This document shows positions 1 through 9,686 of a stretch of 33,606 bases of DNA, in pieces (within the stretch, counting starts at the first letter, position 1; each line of letters opens with the position of its first letter). Made by a program: the position numbers and the translations under genes. The DNA is from Fomitopsis serialis (lineage: Eukaryota > Basidiomycota > Agaricomycetes > Polyporales > Fomitopsidaceae). The notes beneath the pieces are model-generated. The model was given only the letters and a program-made list of their open reading frames with translations, did no database searches and was not told where the DNA came from. The DNA lies in assembly GCF_022376445.1 (NCBI RefSeq), contig NW_025955382.1, positions 1-33,606 of the forward strand, in the 5' to 3' direction.

Positions 1-202
1 TGCGCACTATTTCCGGCCCTTGGCGAAGAAGAAGCCCGTCCGCAAATGAGCCATGACGTCGAGGGCCGATCTGCGAGCGCTCCACAGTCTTGGCACGTCC
101 AAATGGCTTCGAAATAGACCGCCGGTCCAGACCGCCACCCGCCCGCCCCCGCAGCCAAGGTCCTCGCCGCCGCCGTGCACATCGTCGGGCGCGCAGCAGT
201 AG

Positions 203-548
203 TATATATAGCCCACCTCTCGTACAATCGCACTCCCACTCCCGCCATCCCGTCCTGCTGTGCCCGCACCTGATCGTCTCGCACGCGCGCGGCTTTTATG
301 TGATAGGGGTGCTTGTCTAGCGAGACATCTGGATTCTGCACCCGGCGGTCCACACGTCCCAGCCCGAATCCTCGCCGCCTGTCCGCGCCTGGTCGGTGTC
401 CCGGGTCCAAGCCGTCCGCAGGCCGCAAGCGAGTCTGAATCCTGCTACGCTCTCCCTCGCGCCCCTCGTCAGTCCGGAGTCTCCTCCGCAGCCAGAGGCA
501 CCATCGTTGCAGGACTCCGACATCAACGGCGTCCCACACATGCGATAG
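203..548 (+). other. TATA box and exon-like open frame, unassigned
   Basis: A TATATATA element at 203-210 is followed by a C/T-rich stretch that resembles a basidiomycete leader. A stop-free frame from 321 to 548 follows directly after a CTTGTCTAG sequence that could be a 3' splice site. The frame is rich in Pro, Ser, Glu and Gln (for example LAPLVSPESPPQPEAP), which looks more like a disordered coding exon than random DNA. No ATG was found that would start it: the first ATG after the TATA box (295-297) is followed at once by TGA. I do not recognise the protein. It could be an exon of a gene with unusual splicing, or non-coding GC-rich DNA. Nothing else convincing is seen in 1-720. Confidence 0.2.
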
Positions 549-1828
549 CGACGAGCGTCCCGCCCGCTTCTCAGAGGGGCCCTTCGTGCGAGTCCCCGTC
601 GTCCGAATCACCATGGCAGTGTGCTCGCGAACGCACCCTCGATGATGCTCCACACCAGCCTGGCAGCGTGACAGCAACGCGTAGCGCGACACTTCGGGGC
701 ATGCCGGAGCTTGCGAGGTAGCGTTTGATAATTATAAGGCCACACATGCATCGTCGGTGGCTGCGAGTTGCGCGAGGTACTTACGAATGACAGGAACCTT
801 GCGGCGTTGTGCACTCGAGTCTTGCTGGAATCTGGATAAGTAGCAGCTGCGCTTGATGAAACGGATGTGGAAGGTCTCATGCCGGATTAGGAAGGAGTTG
901 TGCGTGCGGGCGCTCGTGGATTGGTCGCGCTGCCTCTTCGTTGGGTACTTACTGTGGCTGATACTATGGTTTCTGGTACAGTAATGCAAGTGTCCGTATT
1001 CTCATGACACGTAGAAATTATCACGCATAGAAAGTTGCACGATGTTGCGACAACCCCTTACTGCGCTCCTGCTGGCCATGGCTCTCTCTGCACTTTGGGT
1101 CTAATCGGTGAACGCTGTCACGCGCTATTGGCGCGTCTAGGCATGCGTAGGTAGTACTTACTTATACGTCGAGTTTGATAAGATGTATCATCGTCCGTAT
1201 GTAGCGGGACGTATGCAAGGAATGCAAGGGATCCGGCGTTACGGATGCACAAAGCGACCTTCCATTTATGGAAAACACTGTGCGTTAGGAAGGCACACGT
1301 GAAGAAACTTGACCGACTCGGAGTCCTTCTATGATTGGCGTCCTCAGCTCCTCTGCGGCTCACTAGTACTCTCCGTACGTGTTAAACGAAGCGTACAAAC
1401 TGAATTTATACGATCCGTTCAGGATGCCTCAGACCAGCTGAGAGTGCTTGGCGAGCGTCGGCAAGGGAGATGCTATATCTGCATGCAGTATTACTGTTGA
1501 TGCCCGGCTATGGGTAAGACGCATATGCAACAGACAGTCTCATTGACTCATTCGACCGACTCGCCAGAGCGAGGTTTCAGCTGAATTCGTGGCATGTACA
1601 ATGTGGATACACTGAAGGTGGTGGTAAAGGCTACATCAACGTCATACGGTAGTACAGTAGTACATAATTTCGACTGTACATCCCCGCGGCATGCATACCA
1701 GAACCATACATCGAGCCATCACCCACCGTTAGAGTGGTCAATGATTGTGCCGAGGCCCACATGAATACACCCTACAGAACGAAATCGACGATACGAAGTC
1801 GTGTACTTGCGCATAAGCATTATGAAAG
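549..1828. other. Intergenic stretch, no supported gene
   Basis: Only short frames without splice-linked continuity are present. GTACTTAC-type strings recur around 778 and 946, and one intron-like block (946-982, ending TGGTACAG) is visible, but no coding sequence flanks it. It may hold 3' UTR of the minus-strand gene ending at 1829. Confidence 0.4.
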
Positions 1829-3727
1829 CTATATCTCCCGTGGTTTCTCCGGTGCGAGCTGGTCATCCGCTTGAGACAACGGATCCGCGGTGCCCGGGTT
1901 CGCCTTCCCGAGCGCTGCACCGGGTGGTGGAACCGGCGCTGTGCTTGGGGCTCTCTTTCGCTTCAAGTTGGCTGAAGACTGGGGCGGAGGATCGGCGTGC
2001 CCAACAAAGGACGGAGCGGCTGTGCCCGCGACAATGGTATTCTCGGGCGCGCTTTCGCTCGAATGGTCGGACGCTGTTGTCGTGCTAGATGCTGCGGTCT
2101 TCTGTGGGGCGAAGGTCAGCAACAGTAGTACTTGGATCGCAAAGCCTGGATTACGCACGGCCTCTGGCACTTTCGTTACCTTCACGTCAACAGTCTTGGT
2201 GACCGTCTCGATCTCAATGACGCCATTCAACTCTGTCCCCGAGGACAACGCATTGACTGAAGTCCGGTCAAATACGCACGTCGTTATAGGTTGGACCTCC
2301 TTACCCTCTCCATTTGCACCAACGATCCGTGGATCATGAGCCTTCAACGCATCCGTGACACGTCCAAGCTCGATGGCCTGTCAACGAAAGGTCAGTGGTC
2401 TCACTCACTAATACTACTTCACGAAGCCTCGATTGCGGTACCTCATGTTCAAGCAAGCTCGCCGCAAGTTCGTCAGTGTCCGTTACAACGATATCAATAT
2501 CAGTCTTCTTTTGTAAATGTCACCAAGGTCAACTGATTGAATGAGGCGGAATGTAGGAAACACACCCGGAAGGCACGGTCCGCGAGACTACTTGTCAATT
2601 GCAGTAGTGCACCGCCCTCTGAATCGTGCTGGGTATGGTGGGTGAGACAAAGCTACATACATGTGAAGGGACATCGAGATGTACCTCGGGCCCGTCGATT
2701 CTTCTCTTCTTGTCTGTGTGCTTGTCCTCGTCCGCCTCGTCCGTATCGCAGTCATGAGCCCTTTTCTTGGGCGATATGTGGTTCAGCACCTTGTCGAACG
2801 ACGTTTTGCGCTTCAAGATCCACTGGTGCTGGGTCATGCACGTCACCATCAGCACCGCTCACCCGAACAGCGCATGGTGCAGGGCGACTCACGAAGGCAT
2901 CGCGCGTCGTGTACTGATAGAATTGCACAAAGATGCACTGATCGACCGTGTCCTTCTCCCGTTTCAAGCCCACGTTCGTCCAGCCCCCCAACGCCTCCTG
3001 TTTCGACAGGTCAACCGAGAATGACCCCTTCGCGGGCCCGTGTCCGCCCCCGATCGTTGCGCTCTCTTCGCGGCTCGTGTCCGCGAACGCGGCGACGGCC
3101 CACTTCGCGGTCTTTATCCATCCGCGGACGAAGACAAGGTCCTTCTTCTCGAGCTTGAGGTTCTTGTGGTGGTGCAGGTAGTGGTGCCATGTTTTGTAGT
3201 TCTTCTGAAGGTAGTCATGCATGATGGACGACTCGCGCAGGACCTCGCGCCGCCGGGCAGCTTTGGTGGGGATGTACAAGATGGCGCCGGAAGAAGATGT
3301 CGTGTTATACTTCAAGGCTAGGTCCACTGCGGACTCACTAGACATGGCATGGGTGAGCATCTGACGGTACATCCTACCAGCCTGGAATCGGATACCATAC
3401 TCACACTTCCATTTTGGCATTGACCTCCGCCTTAGTGACATGCCTGCTACAGAGCAGGTCCGAGCTGAACGTTAGGTCCTTCTCGTTGATAAGCCTGTCC
3501 GCGATCTCCAGCTTGCGGAAGTCCTTCGGTACGCCCCAGACGCGGTTGACGGGGTGATCACGAGAGTACGTCGGGTTGAAGAGCCGCATGAACTGGCCGT
3601 TCTCAATGAACCCGACGTCGCCGATCTCCACCTCGCCTGCTTTCGGGTCGGGACTCGGGTCCCAGAGCGGGTAGCCATAGCCAAGAGGGAGGAGCTCTTG
3701 GGCGTAGACGTCCCAGGCGGTGGGCAT
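1829..3727 (-). CDS. Uncharacterised Agaricomycete family protein, seven exons
   Basis: Exons on the minus strand: 3727-3405, 3337-2893, 2828-2685, 2628-2566, 2507-2442, 2377-2159 and 2101-1829. They give 510 residues, and every junction keeps the frame. The start MPTAWDVYAQELLPLGYGYP, followed by PLWDPSPDP, GEVEIGDVGFI and NGQFMRLFNP, is typical of a large family of hypothetical proteins in mushroom-forming fungi. The middle part carries GAILYIPTKAARR and the FVRGWIKTAKWAVAAF segment of that family. After residue 255 there is a basic stretch (SPKKRAHD, KKRRIDG) resembling a nuclear localisation signal. The later exons encode DIDIVVTDTDELAASLLEHE and a Ser/Pro/Thr-rich tail. No enzymatic motif is visible, and the function of the family is not known to me. 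The first three exons are well supported. Exons 4-7 rest on phase agreement and could belong to alternative splicing. A hydrophobic stretch near 2102-2158 is removed as a 57-nt intron in this model. Confidence 0.6.
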
Positions 3728-3812
3728 GGTGCCAGTGCTTGGGTTTCGGTATGGCCTTAGGATGCTTGATGCGGGAAGTAGAAGACGGTACTACAAGTAG
3801 TTCCTTGACGGG

Positions 3813-3817
3813 TTATA
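3813..3817 (-). promoter_or_regulatory. TATA-like element for the gene at 3727
   Basis: Read on the minus strand, ACATATAACC lies about 88 nt upstream of the ATG at 3727, a plausible core promoter distance. Position and sequence are the only support. Confidence 0.3.
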
Positions 3818-3827
3818 TGTGCTGAGG

Positions 3828-5255
3828 AAGACCCCCGCAGCTGTCAGAGGCGATAAGAGCATCGCCATAATGGCAATGTATATTCACGCTGTGCGACATT
3901 GTCGGAAAGAACACGACAGTCCTGATGAGAACACACAAACGCACTGGGAGAACGTTCAGTCCAGCATGCGCTGTACGAAACGTAGGCGATGGAATCCGGA
4001 GGTCGCTCGTTTTAGGCGTTGTGGCCTCGGAGGACCAGACCAAAGCAGCGATAAGTTCGAGACATGGGGAATTGACAGATGTGAGGATTGAACGGGATTG
4101 CGTTCACTCGCCGCAGACGACGTGCGAACGGACGTGGGGTAGCCTCGAATCGCATGACTCTCATGATTGAGTTCAGGAGCCAAACTCGGTTCCGAAAGCC
4201 ATGTAGATGTCAACGTATGGTCATAGTCGGATGCTAGATCTGTAGGAACACTCACCAGAGGGATAAAACCACTGAGATGAATTTCTCCGCGAAGCCCAAG
4301 CTCTCCCATTGCATCGCACAGACCAGGGCGCAGGTGGAAAGCGATGCCAATTTCAGTAGGGCTGTTGTTACCGCTGGCATGGAAGCACCTGCAAGATCCA
4401 CGGAGATGTGATATCGACGTCTGGTATTGAGTGGCTCGATACTGGCTGATAACGCAATGCATGGTCCACTCAGCCCACTCAGCCATGGATCATATGCACT
4501 TAGCCAAATCACATCAGGCCTGCGGGTCGATGACAGGGATTCGGAAGGAAAGCGTGACTTTGCTGACTATGCTCGCTGGAACTCCACTTGATGAAACCAA
4601 GAATAATACTGTGGCGGAAGAGCAAGGTGAAGTTGGCTTCGGAGATGATTTACACCTTCATTGTACAGGAAGCACTCGGGGTAGAGCGGGGTTAGACGCT
4701 ACTCGGGTTGGTAAACACCTAAAGCGTGTCGCGTCAATACTGCGCAAGCATGAGCCAATGACAAAGCGAACATATATGGCGACCCAAGTTCATGGAGATT
4801 GTTGAGGAAGCATAAGCCTTGTGAGTAGCTGCAAAGAGGCTTACTGTAAGCTTCGCGGAGTGAGCGGAACTTACTTACAAAATAGAGCATTTCACGGATC
4901 AGCCCTATTGCGATGTCATCCATTGACTGTTAGGCATGTCGAGAGGCTAGCACATGGGTTGTCAGAGATACAATGTCCGGATACAACTAACGATACAGCC
5001 TGTGGAGAAGCCACCGCGGGTATACAGAGCCGAGACCAATGTCGTGAACAAGCACGAGAGTGTCAATGATGGCACGCCTTCGACGAGGTTCTTACACGAA
5101 CGTATATATGACCTCAAGAAAGCTTATACGGCGTGTGATGAACGCGTTTCGATGACAATGAGCGAGCATAACGCACTCACCAGCACGCCTCCCCCGATCT
5201 CGCCGAATGGACATGAGGGCAGGGAGATACTTCTGCGCTGCTGTCTCCTTCCGCT
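3828..5255. other. Intergenic stretch, no supported gene
   Basis: The longest frames (3956-4486 minus and 4431-4805 plus) have no recognisable domain, no codon bias and no splice-linked extensions. The minus-strand frame at 4252-4512 ends in a hydrophobic run followed by a GTGAGT donor, but no continuation was found. I see no gene here. Confidence 0.4.
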
Positions 5256-5537
5256 TCATTCATCTTCAACCACTGCTCCCTCTGCTGCTCGCGTTGCCTC
5301 TAGGTTATACTGCACGTTCTTCCTGTACTTGGTCACCAGATCAGCGGCTGTCTTCACGTGAGCATTGGCTCGTATGATTTCCTCTAGACAGTGGTTGAGT
5401 TCAACGACCATCTCAGTGCACTTGTCCTAATGTTGCACATCAACGTAAGGACGCCACGGGGGGTATGCACTACGAACCGCATTCTTGATGATGCGCTGAA
5501 GGAGGACATTCTGGCGCTCCGCGTGGGGGTTCTCCAT
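5256..5537 (-). CDS. DAD4: DASH/Dam1 complex subunit Dad4
   Basis: Two minus-strand exons, 5537-5478 and 5426-5256, are separated by a 51-nt phase-0 intron (GTTCGT...ATTAG) and give 76 residues. The N terminus MENPHAERQNVLLQRIIKNA and the continuation DKCTEMVVELNHCLEEI match the Dad4 family closely; budding yeast Dad4 is of similar length. Dad4 is a helical subunit of the ten-protein DASH/Dam1 ring, which couples kinetochores to spindle microtubule ends. The conserved YRKNVQYNLEAT segment near residues 53-64 is the family's C-terminal signature. The gene is smaller than most annotation length cut-offs and is split. The 5' splice site (GTTCGT) is weaker than its neighbours, but both exons only make sense as Dad4 when joined this way. 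No partner gene lies next to it, so it is a lone housekeeping gene between unrelated loci. Confidence 0.93.
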
Positions 5538-7509
5538 GCTCGATGACCAGGTGAAAGCGTTCCTTTACTATATAGTCCAGTCTAATTAGCATTCCGTCGC
5601 ATCATGGTTCAGAACCTACCTTGAAGAAAATCGAACGTTGCACAAGTCGAACACAACTAGTGACACCGCACGCGGTCTGGACGGTTCACTGTAGCGTTGC
5701 TGTAGCGCGTCGTTGCAGTGGAACCCGGGCGGGCCGGGCCTGGTCGCGTCGGTGGCGCACTGGCAAGTGCCGGGTTCAAATAAACTGGCAAAGCCTGCGC
5801 TCACTTGAACTCACCCACCGCAGCGTGTTCCCCTCTCCATGTATCTTTAAATCGGCCAGTCTCGATATGAAACTTGCACTCTCTATCATCCACCTCGAAG
5901 GGTGCATGGTTCATCGCGTCACAGCTGTTCGTTGTGAAGGAATCCCGGCAATTTGCATGCTCGCTTTGGAAGGCGTGATGAGGGATTGCTGAGGTACTGA
6001 CCTCGGCTACCAAGGCGGTTTTGGTACGAGCTAACGACTCAGTACGTCCTTATGAGCCTCATGATTCAGGTATTCTCGCTGACATACGAATCACTTAGGT
6101 CTTAGGGCCGGCTATGCAGAATGCGAGTAAAGGTATCATCGATTGAACCGACTTTCGTGGTCTCCGATGAGCAGGTACGTCCGTCCACGGTTCAAATGCG
6201 CCAGGTATCTTGGACTGTCGGCGGGGAGGGGCATTTTGGGCAGTACTGCCCGTTGATTGCTGTCGGACACTTCAACATGATTTCACTCTCGCCCAGAGAC
6301 CGATGACCGCGTAATGCGACACGTCGTGCAACCCCTCACCTGTATCACGGGCGTGCGGACGCGCCGACCATTTGCATCTTGCTCTTAGGACGGAATGATC
6401 ACGCCAGCGTTGCATAGACTGGTGTCTTTGTCTGGTGCATCGTATGCTCGTGTTGCAGCCTTAGCTTCTTCATCAGCGTCCAAGTTCCACATTTTCTCTA
6501 GGCCGCTCGAAAGCTAGCGGCATCGGTGCTGTGTATGCGGGTGAGCTTGCCACTATACTGAAGCGCATCGGGGTCCACACATCTCAACGTCTTGTCAATC
6601 AGACCTTCATCCGGTCATATTGCGTCTCGTTCGCAATGTCCGCGGCTATAGTCTCGATCAGCTCAGGACCACCAGCGCTCTCGTGCTTGCAAGTATCGTC
6701 GCCTTGTATGATTTCCGCGTTGTTTCCGGCCCAGTCTCAACGCTGTCCTTACAGTGCAGTGAGTCCTTGAGATCTCGAAACCTTGGAAGTCCGAGGAACT
6801 CATTCATACAGGTTGCTCCCATGCGCATGCGCACATATGCATACCTCATAGAACACAATCGCAGCTTGTATACTTATGCTACATTCACTCAGGTCATCCG
6901 CTCCTCCAGACTTCCCTCGCGCGCGCCGGCGGGTCGGAAGGTTTGGGTCGGACGGCATCACGGCTACGGGAGAGAGATCACTCCGCGCGACTGCTGCACA
7001 GGATTGAAAAGGCCGTGCAACGCGACCGCGCTTGACACTCACACGGCCTTGCTCATGATCGATGGTGATACGAGCGCGGTCGGGTTCAGACAGGTGTGTC
7101 GTTCTGGGCGCCTGATGGGCCGTCATGTTCTGTCAGGCACATGCATCTGGTTACCCTGCGCGTTTCGAACATTGATATTCGGGACGAGACCTCTGCCTCG
7201 GAGCTGCATTCCAATTTGAGCAGTACCAAGCCTTTATACTGCTCAGTCTGTTTCTGGGAACAATGCGGACGACTAACGAATGTTAGAAGGACTCGGGGAG
7301 CCCATCCACACGAGCGGCACACCGTCACCGGCGGCATGCTAGTACGCCCGATCTGTTAAGTAACGGATCCGACTGATTCGAAACTCAGGGCGTGCCGTTT
7401 GCGCTGGCCCCGGCACAACGTTCAATAACACGTTTGATCGGTATCAACCCCGCCAACTCTGGCCAATCGCATTGCCGTACGCGCTTGGCGCTAGCGCACT
7501 CAACGCGGG
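5538..7509. other. Long intergenic stretch, no supported gene
   Basis: Frames at 5621-5992, 6620-7219 (plus) and 6800-7126 (minus) were examined. Several intron-like blocks with donor and acceptor signals occur (6541-6600, and the acceptor-like ends near 6809 and 6890), and one frame contains a mildly hydrophobic run (ALVLASIVALYDF). No protein family or consistent exon chain could be built. It may be a decayed gene or non-coding DNA. Confidence 0.35.
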
Positions 7510-7753
7510 TTTAAATGAACGCTAGCGTCGTCCCTTCCCCCAGCTCCTCACCCCTTCACTTTCGAGCACAGAAGCCGGCACTGGTTGGTAAGTATTCCCG
7601 ACTTCGCGACATGAACGCCTGCTAATGATATCCCTACTGCCACATAGCTTGCCTTCTTTTGTATCTAACGCATTTCTTGAATCTTGACGATCTCGACGCT
7701 CTAACGACACTACTTCCTCCCCCTTTTCCCATCACTTGCAATCTTAATTCACC
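7510..7753 (+). promoter_or_regulatory. Core promoter, conserved leader motif and 5' UTR intron of SRP1
   Basis: A TATA-like TTTAAAT (7510-7516) is followed 64 nt later by GCCGGCACTGGTTG (7574-7587). The motif abuts a GTAAGT 5' splice site. The predicted UTR intron spans 7588-7647 (60 nt), with a GCTAAT branch-like element and a CACATAG acceptor. The ATG follows at 7754. The same order, motif and spacing occur at 17288-17549 and 22421-22681, which argues that the arrangement is real and shared. The intron itself is inferred from splice signals only. Confidence 0.7.
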
Positions 7754-8808
7754 ATGCGTGTCCCCGCTGCTGTTGTTATCGTCGCCTCGGCCGCTGTCCT
7801 CCCTGCTATGTCTATGCCGATGAGGTTAGTCCCGACTCTGTATCAACCTTAGAGTTGACCAGAGCTGATCTCTATGTTTGCATAGCAGCGAGACCTACGA
7901 TATGTACGCCCGTGAGGCCCCTGCACAGGGTAGCGGCGCTCTCGGTCTTGGCACGCTCTTCAAGATCGGCCGTCACCTCATCCCGTACGCACTTGTTTTC
8001 CACGACGTAGTATCGTCTCTCACACTGCAGTCTGCGCACACAGGCACAGTAGTGGCAACAGCAACAGCAATGGCAACAACGGTCAGAAACAGAAGCACCG
8101 TCGCGAGCTGGAAGAGCTCTTTTCTCGGTATGCTTCGTTGTTGGCTGTCATGTTCATATCCTGACGAGAAGTGGACAGTGAGGAATTCATCGAGCTCCTT
8201 GCCCGTGAGATGGAGGCAGACGAAATATACGCCCGCGAAGCCCCTGCACAGGGCAGCGGTGCTCTTGGTCTTGGCCTCCTTTTCAGAATCGGCCGTCATT
8301 TCATCCCGTACGCATTTGCTTTACACGACGTAGTATCGTCTCTCACACTGCAGCCTGCACACACAGGCACAGCAGTAACAACAACAAACACCGCCGTGAC
8401 CTTGAGGAGGTGGATCTGTGGGAGCGAGATGTGCCCGAGGAGAGCCTCTGGGAGCGTGAGCTTCCCGAAGAGGAGTTTTGGGCTCGGGATGTTCCTGAGC
8501 AGGAGTTCTGGGAGCGTGATGTGCCCGAGCAGGAACTTTGGGAACGCGAGGTTCCGGCTGCGGCGGAGGGCAGCGGTGCTCTTGGCTTTGGTCTTGTGAA
8601 GGATGTTCTCAAGGCTGGCTCCCACCTTTTTGGGTAAGCATCCAGTTCGCCCACCGTGCTGTGCCATCTCTAACGCCACGGTTATGAATATAGCCACAGT
8701 GGCGGCAGCAGCGGCAGTAACAACCAGAATAACCAGAAGCAACGTCGCTCTGACGAGTTCGACGACCTCTTTGCTCGGGACTACGAGTACACCTACGAGT
8801 GGGAGTAA
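7754..8808 (+). CDS. Secreted repeat protein with duplicated modules and dibasic sites (SRP1)
   Basis: Six exons (7754-7824, 7886-7984, 8050-8127, 8179-8307, 8373-8633, 8694-8808) join in phase to 250 residues; all five introns are phase 2. Residues 1-19 form a signal peptide starting MRVPAAVVIV. No cysteine is present. Residues 39-57 (GSGALGLGTLFKIGRHLIP) and 108-126 (GSGALGLGLLFRIGRHFIP) are near-identical glycine-rich amphipathic segments. A third, diverged copy (GSGALGFGLVKDVLKAG) lies at 192-208. Asn/Ser/Gln-rich linkers lead to KHRR (72-75), KHRR (131-134) and KQRR (228-231), each followed by an acidic segment (ELEELF, DLEEVDLW, SDEFDDLF). Residues 140-189 are five decapeptide repeats of the WERDVPEE type. 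Dibasic sites in secreted fungal proteins are typical Kex2 cleavage sites, so this may be a peptide precursor; that is inference. It shares its leader and an SETYxxYxRE motif (residues 25-34) with the gene at 17550. I know no function for it. Confidence 0.85.
7908..8372 (+). repeat. Tandem duplicated exon-plus-intron module in SRP1
   Basis: Copy 1 is 7908-8049 and copy 2 is 8231-8372. Each contains the ends of exon 2 or exon 4, coding for AREAPAQ plus the GSGALGLG segment, and a complete 65-nt intron. The two introns (7985-8049 and 8308-8372) differ at about 5 of 65 positions by eye. The aligned exon parts differ at about 13 of 77. Both introns use an acceptor at GGCACAG after passing an earlier CTGCAG. 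Confidence 0.9.
8413..8562 (+). repeat. Five 30-nt repeats encoding WERDVPEE-type decapeptides
   Basis: The units are 8413-8442, 8443-8472, 8473-8502, 8503-8532 and 8533-8562. They translate as DLWERDVPEE, SLWERELPEE, EFWARDVPEQ, EFWERDVPEQ and ELWEREVPAA. Trp, Arg and Pro are invariant and the rest is mostly acidic. The array lies wholly inside exon 5 of SRP1. Confidence 0.95.
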
Positions 8809-9557
8809 GCGGTATCGCTGTGAAGGTTGAGATGTGGGCCAGGAAGTACTGCGCTAGATATCCTCGACGTTGTCATATTTCACCTTCGGAAATGCTATGA
8901 ACGGTGGGGAGTTCACTATAAACTCGACGATGCGAAGGGGTTATGGTGCAACTTCTCTGCTTCTAGCAATGCCAAGACTAGTATTCGGTCGCATCATAGT
9001 TGCTGTTGCTGGCATGTCAGTATAACTTATTGACACCCATCGAGATGAGTAACTGCATATGCTGTCGTGAGTCGACGGCCCATCACATTGTATTGTATGG
9101 CAGCAAGTATGCCAACCTGGTTAATTACGAATGGCCCAGTCTGAGCGTGCATGTTCTGATTGAGTAATGGCTGTGCAATTCCATCAACGTCCTGTTTTGC
9201 CTTCACCGATTACTGACGGATTACCAAGAGCGGCGGTCAGCGGGTTCGAGTCGCGGAGGCAAGTTGGTTCGTCCCCGTTGGTCAAGCTGAATGGCTTCGT
9301 CAGGCACCGAATATTAGCCTAGTGCCAAGTACCCCGTTCGTGGAGTAGTGCTAATCACTGTTCTCCTGTCCCAATCGGGCGAACAAACATCCTCGAGGAC
9401 GTGGATGCGTACCTAGCCTCGGCTATGTCCGTGCCACCTACACGCACCCACCAATGAGACGCCGTCCATGATCCGCACCTAGTATGCGATCTACGATCGG
9501 TGGCCATCGACGCTTTGACCTTTTCCCAAAATGACAGGTTGAGCGGTGGCCCCGAGG
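8809..9557. other. Intergenic stretch between SRP1 and the HMG gene
   Basis: No supported gene. A GGTTCGAGTC string at 9242-9251 resembles a tRNA B box but has no pairing arms. The stretch probably holds the SRP1 3' UTR and the HMG-gene upstream region. Confidence 0.4.
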
Positions 9558-9563
9558 TATAAA
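9558..9563 (+). promoter_or_regulatory. TATA box of the HMG-box gene
   Basis: TATAAA lies in the context GAGGTATAAAGAGC, 124 nt upstream of the ATG at 9687. It is the only strong TATA element upstream. Confidence 0.5.
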
Positions 9564-9686
9564 GAGCCTGGCGAGGTTCCTGTCAAAGCACTGAACCCGC
9601 GCTCTTGCTTCATAATCACTTCCCGAGTCGATTGTCCGCTCATCCACCCATCATCCTCATCGTCGTCAATAAAGGCCCCCACCACC

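Noticed and set aside
3956..4486. 176-codon minus-strand frame
   Set aside because: No family resemblance. Its upstream and downstream flanks give no splice-linked continuation.
5690..5800. Possible tRNA around GCCGGGTTCAAATAAA
   Set aside because: The T-loop-like string has no pairing stem on either side, and no acceptor or anticodon arm can be formed.
6620..7219. 199-codon plus-strand frame
   Set aside because: No recognisable domain, arginine/serine-rich composition typical of random GC-rich frames, and intron-like blocks that do not form a consistent exon chain.
8296..8742. Minus-strand frames over SRP1 exon 5 (8296-8742, 8343-8654)
   Set aside because: Mirror images of the 30-nt repeat in SRP1, whose spliced sense frame is far better supported.
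9200..9290. Possible tRNA around GCGGGTTCGAGTCGC
   Set aside because: B-box-like sequence only. The 5-bp T stem does not pair and there is no matching A box at the right distance.
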